From Acinetobacter sp. P8-3-8 (GTDB lineage Bacteria; Pseudomonadota; Gammaproteobacteria; Pseudomonadales; Moraxellaceae), in contig NZ_AFIE01000020.1 of assembly GCF_000214135.1 (NCBI RefSeq), positions 1 through 53,213 on the forward strand: 53,213 nucleotides of DNA, given 5' to 3'. A model generated the notes under the pieces. The model made no database searches and was not told the origin of the DNA. It worked only from the letters and a program-made list of their open reading frames with translations. Shown one piece after another: positions 1-8,842 of this stretch. The position numbers and the translations under genes were made by a program. The stretch's first letter is position 1. Every line of letters begins with the position of its first letter.

Positions 1-489
1 CGATCACTTCTTAAAAAACCATTGTTTCAGTATTTATCTGATTCACAACAATATTCAGATACGACGATGGATGTTGGTAATTTTCTGATTCTTGTACAAC
101 AGTATTTTAAAATACTAAATACTGAAAATCCACAAACTGCAAAAAAATGGCTGAGTGATCATCAGTCCAAAATAGAAGCCACTGTGCAAAAGAATCATCA
201 ATACACACAGCGTGAGAATGAGTTTTTAGCTGAGTTTTATGCCCTACTTGAGCAGCCTAAACAAGCTTTATACTATTTAAAACAACTGGAAGTTTCGGAT
301 GATGAGGCAACAACTCCCGATTCAATTGAAAATGAACCCAACCTTGCAAATTTAAAATTGAATGCAGAATATCAACGATGGCTTGAACAATATAAACATG
401 ATTATGGAGAATACCGTAAAGCAATTCCTAAATTATGTAAAATCACCCAGCTTGAAGCTATTCAGTCATTGGACATTAAAAATTATTAA
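1..489 (+). CDS. C-terminal part of an unidentified protein, cut by the window edge
   Basis: The frame is open from base 1, with eight codons before the first possible start (TTG at 22), so this is most likely the 3' end of a longer gene. The visible part is hydrophilic and strongly helical, with no membrane segment. It contains paired helices such as ENEFLAEFYALLEQPKQALY that resemble a tetratricopeptide-type repeat (inference). It ends with an ordinary TAA at 487-489. I do not recognise the family from this fragment. The full gene to the left would be needed to name it. Confidence 0.6.
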   Translation, partial: RSLLKKPLFQYLSDSQQYSDTTMDVGNFLILVQQYFKILNTENPQTAKKWLSDHQSKIEATVQKNHQYTQRENEFLAEFYALLEQPKQALYYLKQLEVSDDEATTPDSIENEPNLANLKLNAEYQRWLEQYKHDYGEYRKAIPKLCKITQLEAIQSLDIKNY

Positions 490-503
490 TCAATGAATTT
501 TGA

Positions 504-856
504 TTAACGAATCAGACCTTGCGGTTGCAATATAATCAAGCCAGCACCAATTAAAACAACAACCCCACCCAATAAATCCCAACGAGTCAAACTCACTTGA
601 TCAACGAATCTTAACCACATTAATGCTGTAAAAATATAAATCCCACCATAAGCCGCATAAATCCGCCCAGATGCCGCAGGATGTAAAGTTAATAGCCACA
701 CAAAAACAGCCAAACTCAATGCGGTTGGAATCCATAACCAATGGCTTTTATGTTGATTTAAAATTAAATAAGGAAAATAACAACCAAGAATTTCTGCAAT
801 TGCAGTCACTAAAAATAAAAAAATGTTGTGATTATTTTAGTCAGTTGAATATCCAT
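504..856 (-). CDS. ynfA: YnfA/UPF0060-family small membrane protein with apparent N-terminal frameshift
   Basis: The protein has four hydrophobic segments and the family hallmarks [14 protein letters not shown] near the start, [18 protein letters not shown] in the middle and a final GAGLIILQP. YnfA proteins are inner-membrane proteins of about 108 residues with a small-multidrug-resistance-like fold; the function is unsettled. The uninterrupted frame starts only at GTG 809 (101 residues), which cuts into the first membrane helix. An ATG at 856 opens a natural N-terminus in another frame ([13 protein letters not shown]). It joins the body if one base is added to a run of seven T (minus strand; A run 817-823), giving [22 protein letters not shown]. 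Otherwise translation could use the rare ATT at 824. This is either a real mutation, slippage at a homopolymer, or a sequencing error. The coordinates given include the out-of-frame start. Confidence 0.75.
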
Positions 857-935
857 ACAATATAATCTATACCTGAATACATTCTGTTTCACAGAATTTC
901 TAAGATGATAAAGAAGTAGTTTATATCATAAATAG

Positions 936-957
936 AAAAACCCGTGTAAACACGGGT
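936..957 (-). terminator. Rho-independent terminator after clpA
   Basis: Seven-bp stem (940-946 with 951-957, ACCCGTG/CACGGGT) and a four-base loop. On the minus strand it is followed by a run of five T. It lies about 20 bases past the clpA stop. Confidence 0.8.
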
Positions 958-976
958 CATTTTAAAACACTTTGAA

Positions 977-3253
977 TTAAGCTGGTTCGGCAGTTTGGTC
1001 TTCAAATACTTCCAATGTAAGCCCAACAGCTTTACCGTTTTCTTTCTTCACTGAAACAGCCACATTACCACCATGATCAGCCAATTCACCGAATAGAATC
1101 ATTTCAGCAAGCGGTTTCTTCAAGTGTTCTTGAATCAGACGTTGCATTGGACGTGCGCCCATTAAACGATCGTAACCATTTTCAGCCATCCAATCTCGAG
1201 CACTTTGATCCACTTCAAGAACAACTTTTTTCTCGTCAAGCTGTGCTTGTAATTCTGTCAAGAATTTATCGACTACAGACTCAATGACAGTGGTTTGCAA
1301 TGCTTTGAACTGAATCACGCCATCCAAACGGTTACGGAATTCAGGTGCGAAGGCACGTTTCATTGCTTCCTGATTGTCATTGCTATTGTCTTGTTCAGTG
1401 AAACCGATACTGGTACGTGAAATACTTTCTGCACCGATATTAGTAGTTAAGACAATAATCACATTACGGAAGTCTGACTTACGACCATTATTATCTGTTA
1501 AAGCGCCATGATCCATGACTTGTAATAACAAGTTAAAGACATCTGGATGTGCTTTTTCGATCTCATCGAGTAATAAAACACAATGCGGATTTTTATGGAT
1601 CGCATCTGTCAATAAACCACCTTGGTCATAACCGACATAACCTGGAGGTGCACCAATCAAACGAGAAACAGCATGACGTTCCATATATTCAGACATATCG
1701 AAACGAACTAATTCTACGCCTAACAATTTCGCCAATTGTTTGGTGACTTCTGTTTTACCTACACCTGTTGGACCTGCAAAAACAAAGCTACCTACAGGTT
1801 TATCTGGTGATTTCAAGCCTGCTCGTGACAATTTAATTGCAGATGCCAATGCTGTAATGGCTTCGTCTTGACCAAACACCACACGTTTAAGATCGCGCTC
1901 AAGATATTCAAGTACAGATTTATCATCTTTAGATACAGTTTTCGGCGGAATTCGTGCAATTTTAGACACGATATCTTCAATATTTTCCACTGTAATTAGT
2001 GTATCGTCCTGCTCAGCTTTTAAGCGACGTTGTGCGCCTGCTTCATCAATTACATCAATGGCTTTATCTGGTAAAAAGCGATCGTTAATGAATTTAGCTG
2101 ACAATTCAACAGCTGAAATTAAAGCCATATCATCATATTTAACATGATGGAATTCTTCGAATTTCACTTTTAAACCACGCAGAATATCGATGGTTTCTGA
2201 AATTGATGGTTCATTCACATCAATTTTTTGGAAACGACGTGACAAAGCGTGATCTTTTTCAAAAACTTGGCGATATTCTTGGAATGTCGTAGAGCCAATG
2301 CAACGCAATGAACCATTCGCTAAAGCAGGTTTAATTAAGTTTGATGCATCCATCGTACTGCCCATACTTGAGCCAGCACCAATAATCATATGGATTTCAT
2401 CAATAAATAAAATTGCTTCTGGTTTCTTTTTCAAAGCATTTAAAAGTTGTTTTAAACGTTTTTCAAAATCACCACGATATTTTGTACCCGCAACCAATGC
2501 GCCAATATCAAGGCTGAACACTTCAGCATTTTGCAGTGGTTTAGGCGCTTTACCATTCACAATGAGCCAAGCTAGGCCTTCTGCAATCGAAGTTTTACCA
2601 ACACCTGGATCGCCAACCAAAAGCGGATTATTTTTACGGCGACGACATAAAATTTGTGCAGCACGCTCAATTTCTTTTTCACGACCAATCAGAGGATCTG
2701 TTTTGCCCTTTTGTGCTTCAACATTCAGATTGAGTGTATAAAGCTCTAAAGGCCCTGCATTTGCAGAAGAACTCGACTCACCATCTAAATCATCTGATTC
2801 TTCTTCAACTTGAATTTCTTCTTTACGTGCGCCATGTGACAGATATTGAGTCAAAGTCAAACGGTTGATCTGATGGCGTTTAAGTAAATAAACTGCAAAT
2901 GAATCACGTTCAGAATACATTGCAACCAGTACGTCAGCACCTTCAACTGTACGATCTCCACCGCTTGATTGCACATGGAAAATTGCACGTTGCAAAATGC
3001 GATCAAAACTTTCAGTTGGATGTGGCGCTTGATCGCTGTTTTCGCCTAATTTAGGCGTATGTTGCTCAACATATTCTTCAAGTTCTTTACGCAAAGTTAT
3101 AATTTCAGCACCGCATGCTTTCAATGCATTTACTGCAGAATCATTATCAAGTAAAGCCAACAATAAATGTTCAACTGTAAGAAACTCATGTCTCTTTTGA
3201 CGAGCCATGCTAACAGCCAAACGTAGTGAAACCTCTAATTGACGACTGAGCAT
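977..3253 (-). CDS. clpA: ATP-dependent Clp protease ATP-binding subunit ClpA
   Basis: AAA+ unfoldase that feeds substrates to the ClpP peptidase. At 758 residues it has the usual ClpA length. The N-terminal Clp repeat domain spans residues 1-145. The first AAA module has Walker A GDPGVGKT at 214-221 and Walker B ILFIDE at 281-286. The second has Walker A GPTGVGKT at 494-501 and Walker B VLLLDE at 559-564. The ClpP-docking loop is IGF at 616-618. There is no long middle coiled coil, which separates it from ClpB. The start is fixed by AAGGGGG three bases before the ATG, overlapping the clpS stop region. The gap to clpS is nine bases, so clpS-clpA is one transcript, ended by the hairpin at 936-957. 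Confidence 0.98.
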   Translation of the reverse strand: MLSRQLEVSLRLAVSMARQKRHEFLTVEHLLLALLDNDSAVNALKACGAEIITLRKELEEYVEQHTPKLGENSDQAPHPTESFDRILQRAIFHVQSSGGDRTVEGADVLVAMYSERDSFAVYLLKRHQINRLTLTQYLSHGARKEEIQVEEESDDLDGESSSSANAGPLELYTLNLNVEAQKGKTDPLIGREKEIERAAQILCRRRKNNPLLVGDPGVGKTSIAEGLAWLIVNGKAPKPLQNAEVFSLDIGALVAGTKYRGDFEKRLKQLLNALKKKPEAILFIDEIHMIIGAGSSMGSTMDASNLIKPALANGSLRCIGSTTFQEYRQVFEKDHALSRRFQKIDVNEPSISETIDILRGLKVKFEEFHHVKYDDMALISAVELSAKFINDRFLPDKAIDVIDEAGAQRRLKAEQDDTLITVENIEDIVSKIARIPPKTVSKDDKSVLEYLERDLKRVVFGQDEAITALASAIKLSRAGLKSPDKPVGSFVFAGPTGVGKTEVTKQLAKLLGVELVRFDMSEYMERHAVSRLIGAPPGYVGYDQGGLLTDAIHKNPHCVLLLDEIEKAHPDVFNLLLQVMDHGALTDNNGRKSDFRNVIIVLTTNIGAESISRTSIGFTEQDNSNDNQEAMKRAFAPEFRNRLDGVIQFKALQTTVIESVVDKFLTELQAQLDEKKVVLEVDQSARDWMAENGYDRLMGARPMQRLIQEHLKKPLAEMILFGELADHGGNVAVSVKKENGKAVGLTLEVFEDQTAEPA

Positions 3254-3262
3254 GAAACCCCC

Positions 3263-3589
3263 TTATTCTTTTGGCTCAATCTGACAAAGTAACGGATGAC
3301 CTTGTGACCGAGCGTAGTTATTTACTTGGTTGGCTTTTGTTTCTGCGATGTCTCGCGGATAAACACCAGCTTCACCTTTACCTTCATAATGTACTGTTAA
3401 CATTACTTGAGTGGCTTGGTCAAGATTCAAAGCGAAGTATTGTTGTAAAATTTCAATAACAAAGTCCATTGGCGTATAGTCATCGTTCATTAAAACGACA
3501 GCATACATCGGAGGACGTTTCACTTCTGGCGGTGCTGTCTGCACTGCAACATCATCTTGACCATGGTCTGGATCGTCAGTATTGCTCAT
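3263..3589 (-). CDS. clpS: ATP-dependent Clp protease adapter ClpS
   Basis: Adapter that binds N-degron substrates and hands them to the N-terminal domain of ClpA. The core [19 protein letters not shown] carries the NDDYTPM substrate-pocket signature and is followed by the [15 protein letters not shown] helix region and the C-terminal HPLLCQIE. I chose ATG 3589 (108 residues) because it matches the family length. The frame stays open to 3694, with another ATG at 3679, and neither upstream ATG nor this one has a clear ribosome-binding site. A 30-35 residue N-terminal extension is therefore possible. It is directly upstream of its partner clpA. Confidence 0.95.
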   Translation of the reverse strand: MSNTDDPDHGQDDVAVQTAPPEVKRPPMYAVVLMNDDYTPMDFVIEILQQYFALNLDQATQVMLTVHYEGKGEAGVYPRDIAETKANQVNNYARSQGHPLLCQIEPKE

Positions 3590-3697
3590 GCGTGTGTTCA
3601 AATGCCAATCGATATAACCTGAATCGTGGAATGATGATTTCACTTCATTTAAGCTTATTTGACGCTTTATACTTCGCATAATATTTAGATACATAAA

Positions 3698-4453
3698 TTA
3701 TTGAGAATTTGCTTCAGCTTGTGGAACTTCAGCAGCAAATGCAGCTGTATTTTCAACAGCTTGCCCACGCGACCATGCAAAACGCTTAATCACAGGCGTT
3801 GCTCCATTGAGACGAATTTCAATGAATTGTGGATTAAATCCTTTCGGCATTGTCCAACGACCAGTCAAACGCTCATAGTCTGCAAAATTATAGTTTGCAT
3901 CTTCCATTGGAACAGTCAGCACTTCTATCCCGCTAATTAAACGAATTTCAACTGTACCTGTTGCACGTCGATTGCTTGGACTAACTTGAATTAAATCAAC
4001 TTGATACTCATAAGCATTTTCAGGTAGTGATTTTACTGCTAAGTTTTGCACCGTCAGACTTAAACCACCACGCTGCTTTAAAACATCACGGTAAATTGCA
4101 CCTGTGACATCACCTTGCATTTTTTCTGCATTGGCCTTATTCAAAGCTTCTAATAAATCATTTGAATTAGAAACTGCAACATCACGTTCTTGAACTGCAG
4201 CATTCAAGTTTTTATTTAAATTGCCTAGGCTTGCTTTTTGTTGCTTAACAACCTCTACCAATTGTTCAGCATCTGCATCATAACCAACTGCCGTCAACCC
4301 TTGGCGATGTCCAACGGTATAGCCTAAAAGGGTACTACCGAAACAAAGTACAACACCACCCACGATCAGTGGCATATTCTCTTGTATAAAAGACTTCTTT
4401 GGCGTTTGAGTAGGCTGTGACGCGGTATTGGTTTCTGTGTTCTGCATCGTCAT
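3698..4453 (-). CDS. Single-pass membrane protein with coiled coil (DUF6776-like)
   Basis: 251 residues. A hydrophilic N-terminus is followed by one membrane helix at about 29-48 (MPLIVGGVVLCFGSTLLGYT), then a predicted coiled coil (about 60-115, rich in E, K, Q, N) and a C-terminal beta-rich domain (about 130-235). This layout and its position next to argC resemble the DUF6776 proteins of Pseudomonas and Acinetobacter (from memory, not searched). The C-terminal domain would lie in the periplasm if the short N-terminus is cytoplasmic. No catalytic motif is visible. Its stop lies 3 bp before the longest clpS frame and the argC terminator is upstream, so it may be transcribed with clpSA. Function unknown. 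Confidence 0.8.
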   Translation of the reverse strand: MTMQNTETNTASQPTQTPKKSFIQENMPLIVGGVVLCFGSTLLGYTVGHRQGLTAVGYDADAEQLVEVVKQQKASLGNLNKNLNAAVQERDVAVSNSNDLLEALNKANAEKMQGDVTGAIYRDVLKQRGGLSLTVQNLAVKSLPENAYEYQVDLIQVSPSNRRATGTVEIRLISGIEVLTVPMEDANYNFADYERLTGRWTMPKGFNPQFIEIRLNGATPVIKRFAWSRGQAVENTAAFAAEVPQAEANSQ

Positions 4454-4473
4454 CTCTGATTATTGATAAAATC

Positions 4474-4508
4474 AAAACACACATTTAACCGCAAAGTTAA
4501 ATGTGTGT
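4474..4508 (-). terminator. Rho-independent terminator after argC
   Basis: Twelve-bp perfect stem (4478-4489 with 4496-4507) and a six-base loop. On the minus strand it is followed by TTTTGATTTT. It lies 19 bases past the argC stop and separates argC from the downstream membrane gene. Confidence 0.85.
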
Positions 4509-4526
4509 GAAGTTATAAAGCGTTTC

Positions 4527-5576
4527 TTATGGTAATAATCCAATGCCTTGTAAACCAGCATCTTCAGCAAAACCAAACATCAAATTCATATTTTGTACAG
4601 CCTGACCCGCCGCACCTTTGACCAAATTATCTTGAGCAGATAAAACAATCAACTTATTCGGCTGAGGTTTATACAAAGCGATACGCAACTGATTTGAACC
4701 ACGTACAGAACGTGTTTCAGGCGAACTATTTGCTGGCATAACATCAACAAAAGCTTCATTGGCATAGAATTGTTCATAGAGGCTTTGCACATCTGCCGCA
4801 GCACCAGCATCGGTCAAATCAATGTAAATCGTGCTCAACATGCCACGAATCATTGGTACTAAATGCGGTACGAAAACAATATGATCAAATACACCCTTTT
4901 GACCTGAAATATTTTCTAAAGCTTCCACAATTTCTGGATGATGGCGATGTCCTGACACACCATAAGCTTTAAAGTTATCTGCATTTTCAGAATAGATCAT
5001 GCCTAAACTAGCTTTACGCCCCGCACCCGAAACACCTGATTTTGCATCAATAATAATACTTTCAGGTTTAACCAATGTTTCAGCTTGCTTAAATAATGGC
5101 GCCAAGCCCAATTGTACTGTTGTTGGATAACAACCTGGATTACCAATCACTTGAGCATTTTTAATCTTGTCACGATTCAGTTCTGATAAACCATAAGCGG
5201 ATTGTTTTAAAATTTCAGGACAAGCATGTTGCATACCATACCATTTTTCAAACTGCTCTAAATCTTGCAAACGGAAATCCGCTGCTAGATCAATAACTTT
5301 AGTATTTGCGGCCAAAAGATCTTGAGCATGCTGCATCGCAACACCATGCGGCGTTGCAAAGAACACCACATCACATTTTTTTAATTCTTCAATATTTAAA
5401 TCTGAATATTTAAGGTCTGTATGCCCACGTAGGCTTGGGAACATGTCATCTACACGGCGACCATCTTCTGTACGTGAGGTCAGTACACTGACTTGAACAT
5501 TTGGATGTCGTAGTAAAAGACGCAACAATTCAACGCCTGTATAACCTGTTCCACCGACAATTCCAACTGAAATCAC
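4527..5576 (-). CDS. argC: N-acetyl-gamma-glutamyl-phosphate reductase ArgC
   Basis: Third enzyme of arginine biosynthesis: NADPH-dependent reduction of N-acetylglutamyl phosphate to the semialdehyde. Rossmann motif [10 protein letters not shown] at the N-terminus; catalytic cysteine in IGNPGCYPT (residue 149); [11 protein letters not shown] and GHRHHPEI complete the active site. The frame can begin at GTG 5585, but GTG 5576 is better. It has GAGGTG six bases upstream, gives the family start [20 protein letters not shown], and yields 349 residues, a typical length. It is monocistronic: a hairpin terminator follows and there is no close upstream neighbour. Confidence 0.97.
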   Translation of the reverse strand: MISVGIVGGTGYTGVELLRLLLRHPNVQVSVLTSRTEDGRRVDDMFPSLRGHTDLKYSDLNIEELKKCDVVFFATPHGVAMQHAQDLLAANTKVIDLAADFRLQDLEQFEKWYGMQHACPEILKQSAYGLSELNRDKIKNAQVIGNPGCYPTTVQLGLAPLFKQAETLVKPESIIIDAKSGVSGAGRKASLGMIYSENADNFKAYGVSGHRHHPEIVEALENISGQKGVFDHIVFVPHLVPMIRGMLSTIYIDLTDAGAAADVQSLYEQFYANEAFVDVMPANSSPETRSVRGSNQLRIALYKPQPNKLIVLSAQDNLVKGAAGQAVQNMNLMFGFAEDAGLQGIGLLP

Positions 5577-5683
5577 GTTCTTCACCTCAATTCAAAAGTA
5601 TCCATTTTGTCAGGCAGTAGTATGACAGGAAGTTTGATTTTTCCAAACTGTTTTACTTGGGTTTTATGATATTTTGTGCGTCA

Positions 5684-6862
5684 TCAAAACTGAATTCTTT
5701 CACGGGTCAATGTTGGTTTTTTTTGATCTAAAATAATGCAGTTCCGCCCTGCACGTTTTGCGTCGTACAATAATTTGTCAGCGGCATCTATACTTTGTGA
5801 CAAATTGCGCTGTTGTAAAGGTGTTACTCCAAAGCTTGCAGTGAGTGATATTTTTTGCGAAGAAAACTGATCATGCTCTATTGCTAGACGTATTCTTTCA
5901 ACAACATGATAAGCAGAACCAATCTGTTCAGTTTGCAATAGAATAATGAACTCTTCTCCACCAAAACGCCCCACTAAATCATTTCCACGCACATTTTTAC
6001 TTATCGTCTGCCCCATTTGTTGTAAAACTTGATCACCCACTAAATGACCATGTGTATCATTAATTTTTTTAAAATGATCCACATCACACATCACCAAAAA
6101 GTATTTTCTTTGTGGAAATTGTGCGGTGTTGAATTTTACCGCATCATAAAATCCACGACGATTCAGCAAAAGTGTTAAAGGATCTTTTGAACGTTCGTCA
6201 TTTAACTTAGAAACAGTATCTCGAACCAAAGTTCCCAATAAAACAATTGCAAACCATAAACTCGATAAAATGCTGGCTGCTAACATCATTAGCCACCAAC
6301 CAGAACTTATCAGCATATGGATTTCAATACCTTTTAAAAATAGGAAAATAATTAACCCACGAACAAAGGCATATAAAACGATCACCAAATAAGAGTAATC
6401 GACAATTTTATTTAAAAAATCTGTTTGTTTATAATGCTTAAAAATAGAAAAAAGAACCAAAGACTCTACTGTTGCAATGGTCAAATTCACAATCAACATT
6501 CTTACCCAAAGTTGATCATTTACAGAAGAATAATATGTCAATAATACAACCGCTAAGATGATTAATATTAAAGCCGTTCGAGAATGTGCATTGGCATTTT
6601 TTCGCAAAGCCATAGCATAAGTACTTGCCCATGCGCCAAATAAATACATTGCGCCTAAACATGGCGCAAATAAAGTTAATATTTGACTAGACATGAAACT
6701 TTGAGCACCCAAAGCAAAGGATGGCACAATATATCCAAGACCTAACCAGAAGAGATATGACGGTGCTTTAAAGAAGAAATGACATATTAAGAGTAAACCT
6801 CCCATCAATATCAGGCAGATGGGTACAATTAATAAAAAATAGTGAGTATCTGCAAAATCCAC
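5684..6862 (-). CDS. Membrane-bound diguanylate cyclase (GGDEF domain)
   Basis: 392 residues. Residues 8-212 form about six membrane helices with no recognisable sensor motif. The C-terminal GGDEF domain begins near DPLTLLLNRRGF (227-238). It has KKINDTHGHLVGD for substrate binding and an intact active-site loop GGEEF at 301-305. RGND (292-295) sits five residues before it and matches the RxxD inhibitory site, so product feedback is expected. It should synthesise cyclic di-GMP at the inner membrane in response to an unknown membrane signal. Translation starts at a GTG with only a weak ribosome-binding site. It is divergent from the HD/hydrolase operon and not obviously co-regulated with it. 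Confidence 0.93.
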   Translation of the reverse strand: MDFADTHYFLLIVPICLILMGGLLLICHFFFKAPSYLFWLGLGYIVPSFALGAQSFMSSQILTLFAPCLGAMYLFGAWASTYAMALRKNANAHSRTALILIILAVVLLTYYSSVNDQLWVRMLIVNLTIATVESLVLFSIFKHYKQTDFLNKIVDYSYLVIVLYAFVRGLIIFLFLKGIEIHMLISSGWWLMMLAASILSSLWFAIVLLGTLVRDTVSKLNDERSKDPLTLLLNRRGFYDAVKFNTAQFPQRKYFLVMCDVDHFKKINDTHGHLVGDQVLQQMGQTISKNVRGNDLVGRFGGEEFIILLQTEQIGSAYHVVERIRLAIEHDQFSSQKISLTASFGVTPLQQRNLSQSIDAADKLLYDAKRAGRNCIILDQKKPTLTRERIQF

Positions 6863-7076
6863 GACTGATATCTTTTAGCTAAATGGGAGAGTATTTAATT
6901 AAGCTGTGAAGTTTAAAGCATTTTTTCCGTTTATCCTTAACTTGTGCTTAAAAAAAATCGATTTTTTTGTGATTAAATTAAGGTTTTAATTGGAAAACTT
7001 GCAATGAAGCAGTGATTCCCAAATTTCTCATTGAACACTCATAAATTTAACAAATTAAAATGAAGATCAGCGCATC

Positions 7077-7130
7077 TTGTATTTCGTCATAATCCATGCA
7101 TAATATTTTAGAGTAATTACTCTAAAATAT
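7077..7130 (+). promoter_or_regulatory. Promoter and 28-bp perfect palindrome (putative operator)
   Basis: A promoter-like pair TTGTAT (7077-7082) and CATAAT (7099-7104) is spaced by 16 bases. It overlaps a perfect palindrome at 7103-7130 with 14-base arms, ATATTTTAGAGTAA and its reverse complement, and no spacer. The predicted transcription start falls inside the palindrome, and the ATG of the HD gene is only 15 bases beyond it. This is the geometry of a repressor operator. No regulator gene lies next to it. An mRNA hairpin that controls initiation is the alternative. Confidence 0.6.
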
Positions 7131-7145
7131 AAAATAGGAATAACA

Positions 7146-7901
7146 ATGATGATTGGCTCAAGAGAATGGATGAATCTAAGTAATGGAAAATTAAGCTTTA
7201 AAGAAAAAACTGAAATGATTAAAGCAGCCCTCTTACCTGCTGTTTTGAGTTATAGCAAAACATTTTTAAAACCAGATTCTAATCCAATAATATTAAAACG
7301 AACTGATTTCAAAATTCCAGATACAGCAATCGTGAAAGAAGCAATAGCTGAGTTAGAACACACTGACTCTAAAGCAATTATCAATCATTCATGGCGAACC
7401 TACATTTGGGGACTTGCAATGGCGCATTGCAAAAATTGGCAGATAGATGAAGAAAGCTTTGCAATTGCCAGTTTGATGCATGATTTGGGCTTAGTCGAGC
7501 ATTTAGACCAATACTCATGCCAATGCTTTGCTTTTGAAAGTGCTTTGCGCTCAGAAAATTTATGTTCTAAACATCACTATCCAAAAGAAAAAACCAATAA
7601 TATTTCCGAAGCGATTTGCATGCATTTGAATGGATATTTGGACGAAAATGACCAAAACATCTCTAAAGAAGTCATACTTTTGCAAAAGGCAACCTCTTGT
7701 GATGTTATTGGAACTGATTTATCAAAATTTTCGACAGCTTTTAGAGATGAAGTTTTAACGCAATATCCACGCAACAATTTTAATGTAGAAATGCGTAAAC
7801 TAATCAAAATAGAAGCTCAAAAGAATCCTCAATCTCGCACTGCTGTTGCAAGGCTCGTTGGATTACCTGTAATGATTCAAATGAGTATTTTTAAGGAATA
7901 A
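7146..7901 (+). CDS. HD-domain phosphohydrolase-like protein
   Basis: 251 residues, soluble. The HD metal-binding signature is complete: His81 in INHSWRTYIWG, the His112-Asp113 pair in LMHDLGLVEH, His160 in ICMHLNG, and a later Asp in the ATSCDVIGTDL helix. Sequence style resembles the cyanamide-hydratase/DUF-type HD proteins rather than RelA or cGAMP phosphodiesterases (recollection, not a search). Residues 1-70 are an unassigned N-terminal region. AGGA precedes the tandem ATGs at 7146 and 7149. The next gene, an alpha/beta hydrolase, starts 4 bases after the stop, so the two are co-translated. The physiological substrate cannot be read from the sequence. Confidence 0.85.
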   Translation: MMIGSREWMNLSNGKLSFKEKTEMIKAALLPAVLSYSKTFLKPDSNPIILKRTDFKIPDTAIVKEAIAELEHTDSKAIINHSWRTYIWGLAMAHCKNWQIDEESFAIASLMHDLGLVEHLDQYSCQCFAFESALRSENLCSKHHYPKEKTNNISEAICMHLNGYLDENDQNISKEVILLQKATSCDVIGTDLSKFSTAFRDEVLTQYPRNNFNVEMRKLIKIEAQKNPQSRTAVARLVGLPVMIQMSIFKE

Positions 7902-7905
7902 TGAG

Positions 7906-8721
7906 ATGATCAATCATACGTTCACTCAACAGACGATTCATTTTAACCAACAACCTATTCTTGTGGATATTCATTCAAATCCTGAGAATAAGCAGACGGT
8001 TGTTCTACTTGCAGCACTTGGCGTAGCAATCAATAAATATGAGAAATTGATTTCATCACTCACTCAAAATAACATTAATGTTGTGGTGGCAGATTATCCA
8101 AATTGCGGGAGGAATATGCCTCTCGTTTCTGCCAATATTGATTATAACTATGCTGATTTGCTGAATAATTTCATTCCACAACTTGAACGAATTGCTTTTG
8201 ATATCAGTGCTCAACAACCTATCCTATTCGGTCATAGTTTAGGTGGACATTTAGCAACGCTTTACGCTCAAAGCCATGAAAATAAAGTCATTGGTGTTGC
8301 AACTGGGAATATTGGTCTAAAAAATTGGGACTTAAAAGGCAAAATCAACATTTTAAAAGCAGTTAGTGTTATCAATGCCATGATTTTAAAAGATGGTTAT
8401 TTTGCAGGTTATAAAATTTCTTTTGGGAATCGTGAAACCAAGTCTTTGATGCGAGATTGGTCAAAAGTAATCTTCACAGGAAATTATCAACATATCATTG
8501 GGCATGAAAAAGTTGTGAATAATGATGCCCTTTTTGTTTATTTAAAAGGTGATGATTTCGCACCAATGAGCTCAATGTTGGGCTTAAGTCGCTATTTTAA
8601 ACATCCAAAAATTGAAACTGTAGATTTATCGCAACAGCTCAAAGGAAATCAACATGCTATATGGATTAAACAACCTGATGAAGTTGTTAGAGTGATTAAG
8701 GATTGGGTAATGAATGCATAA
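7906..8721 (+). CDS. Alpha/beta-fold hydrolase
   Basis: 271 residues, no signal peptide. Nucleophile elbow GHSLGG with Ser111; probable acid in YLKGDDFAP; probable catalytic His in KGNQHAIWI near residue 253. The N-terminus HFNQQPILVDIHSNP leads straight into the first beta strand. It begins four bases after the HD-domain gene and is read from the same promoter and palindrome, so the pair probably acts on one compound. Family members include esterases, lipases and thioesterases; the substrate is undetermined. Confidence 0.9.
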   Translation: MINHTFTQQTIHFNQQPILVDIHSNPENKQTVVLLAALGVAINKYEKLISSLTQNNINVVVADYPNCGRNMPLVSANIDYNYADLLNNFIPQLERIAFDISAQQPILFGHSLGGHLATLYAQSHENKVIGVATGNIGLKNWDLKGKINILKAVSVINAMILKDGYFAGYKISFGNRETKSLMRDWSKVIFTGNYQHIIGHEKVVNNDALFVYLKGDDFAPMSSMLGLSRYFKHPKIETVDLSQQLKGNQHAIWIKQPDEVVRVIKDWVMNA

Positions 8722-8795
8722 AAGTTGTTTTGTAAATCCAAGTAACCAAATATTGACGTAATTCTAAAGATGTTCTAGTCTTGTTAACAATACGC

Positions 8796-8842
8796 CCAAC
8801 ACCTCTTCAAGATTTTATATTTTGTACGTGTTGGCTTTTTTA
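8796..8842 (+). terminator. Possible terminator after the HD/hydrolase operon
   Basis: Seven-bp stem CCAACAC/GTGTTGG (8796-8802 with 8828-8834), a long 25-base loop and then CTTTTTT on the plus strand. The long loop makes it weaker than usual. It overlaps the end of the convergent Abi gene. Confidence 0.45.

Noticed and set aside
2298-2741. 147-codon frame antisense to clpA
   Set aside because: Overlaps the conserved AAA region; shadow of codon bias.
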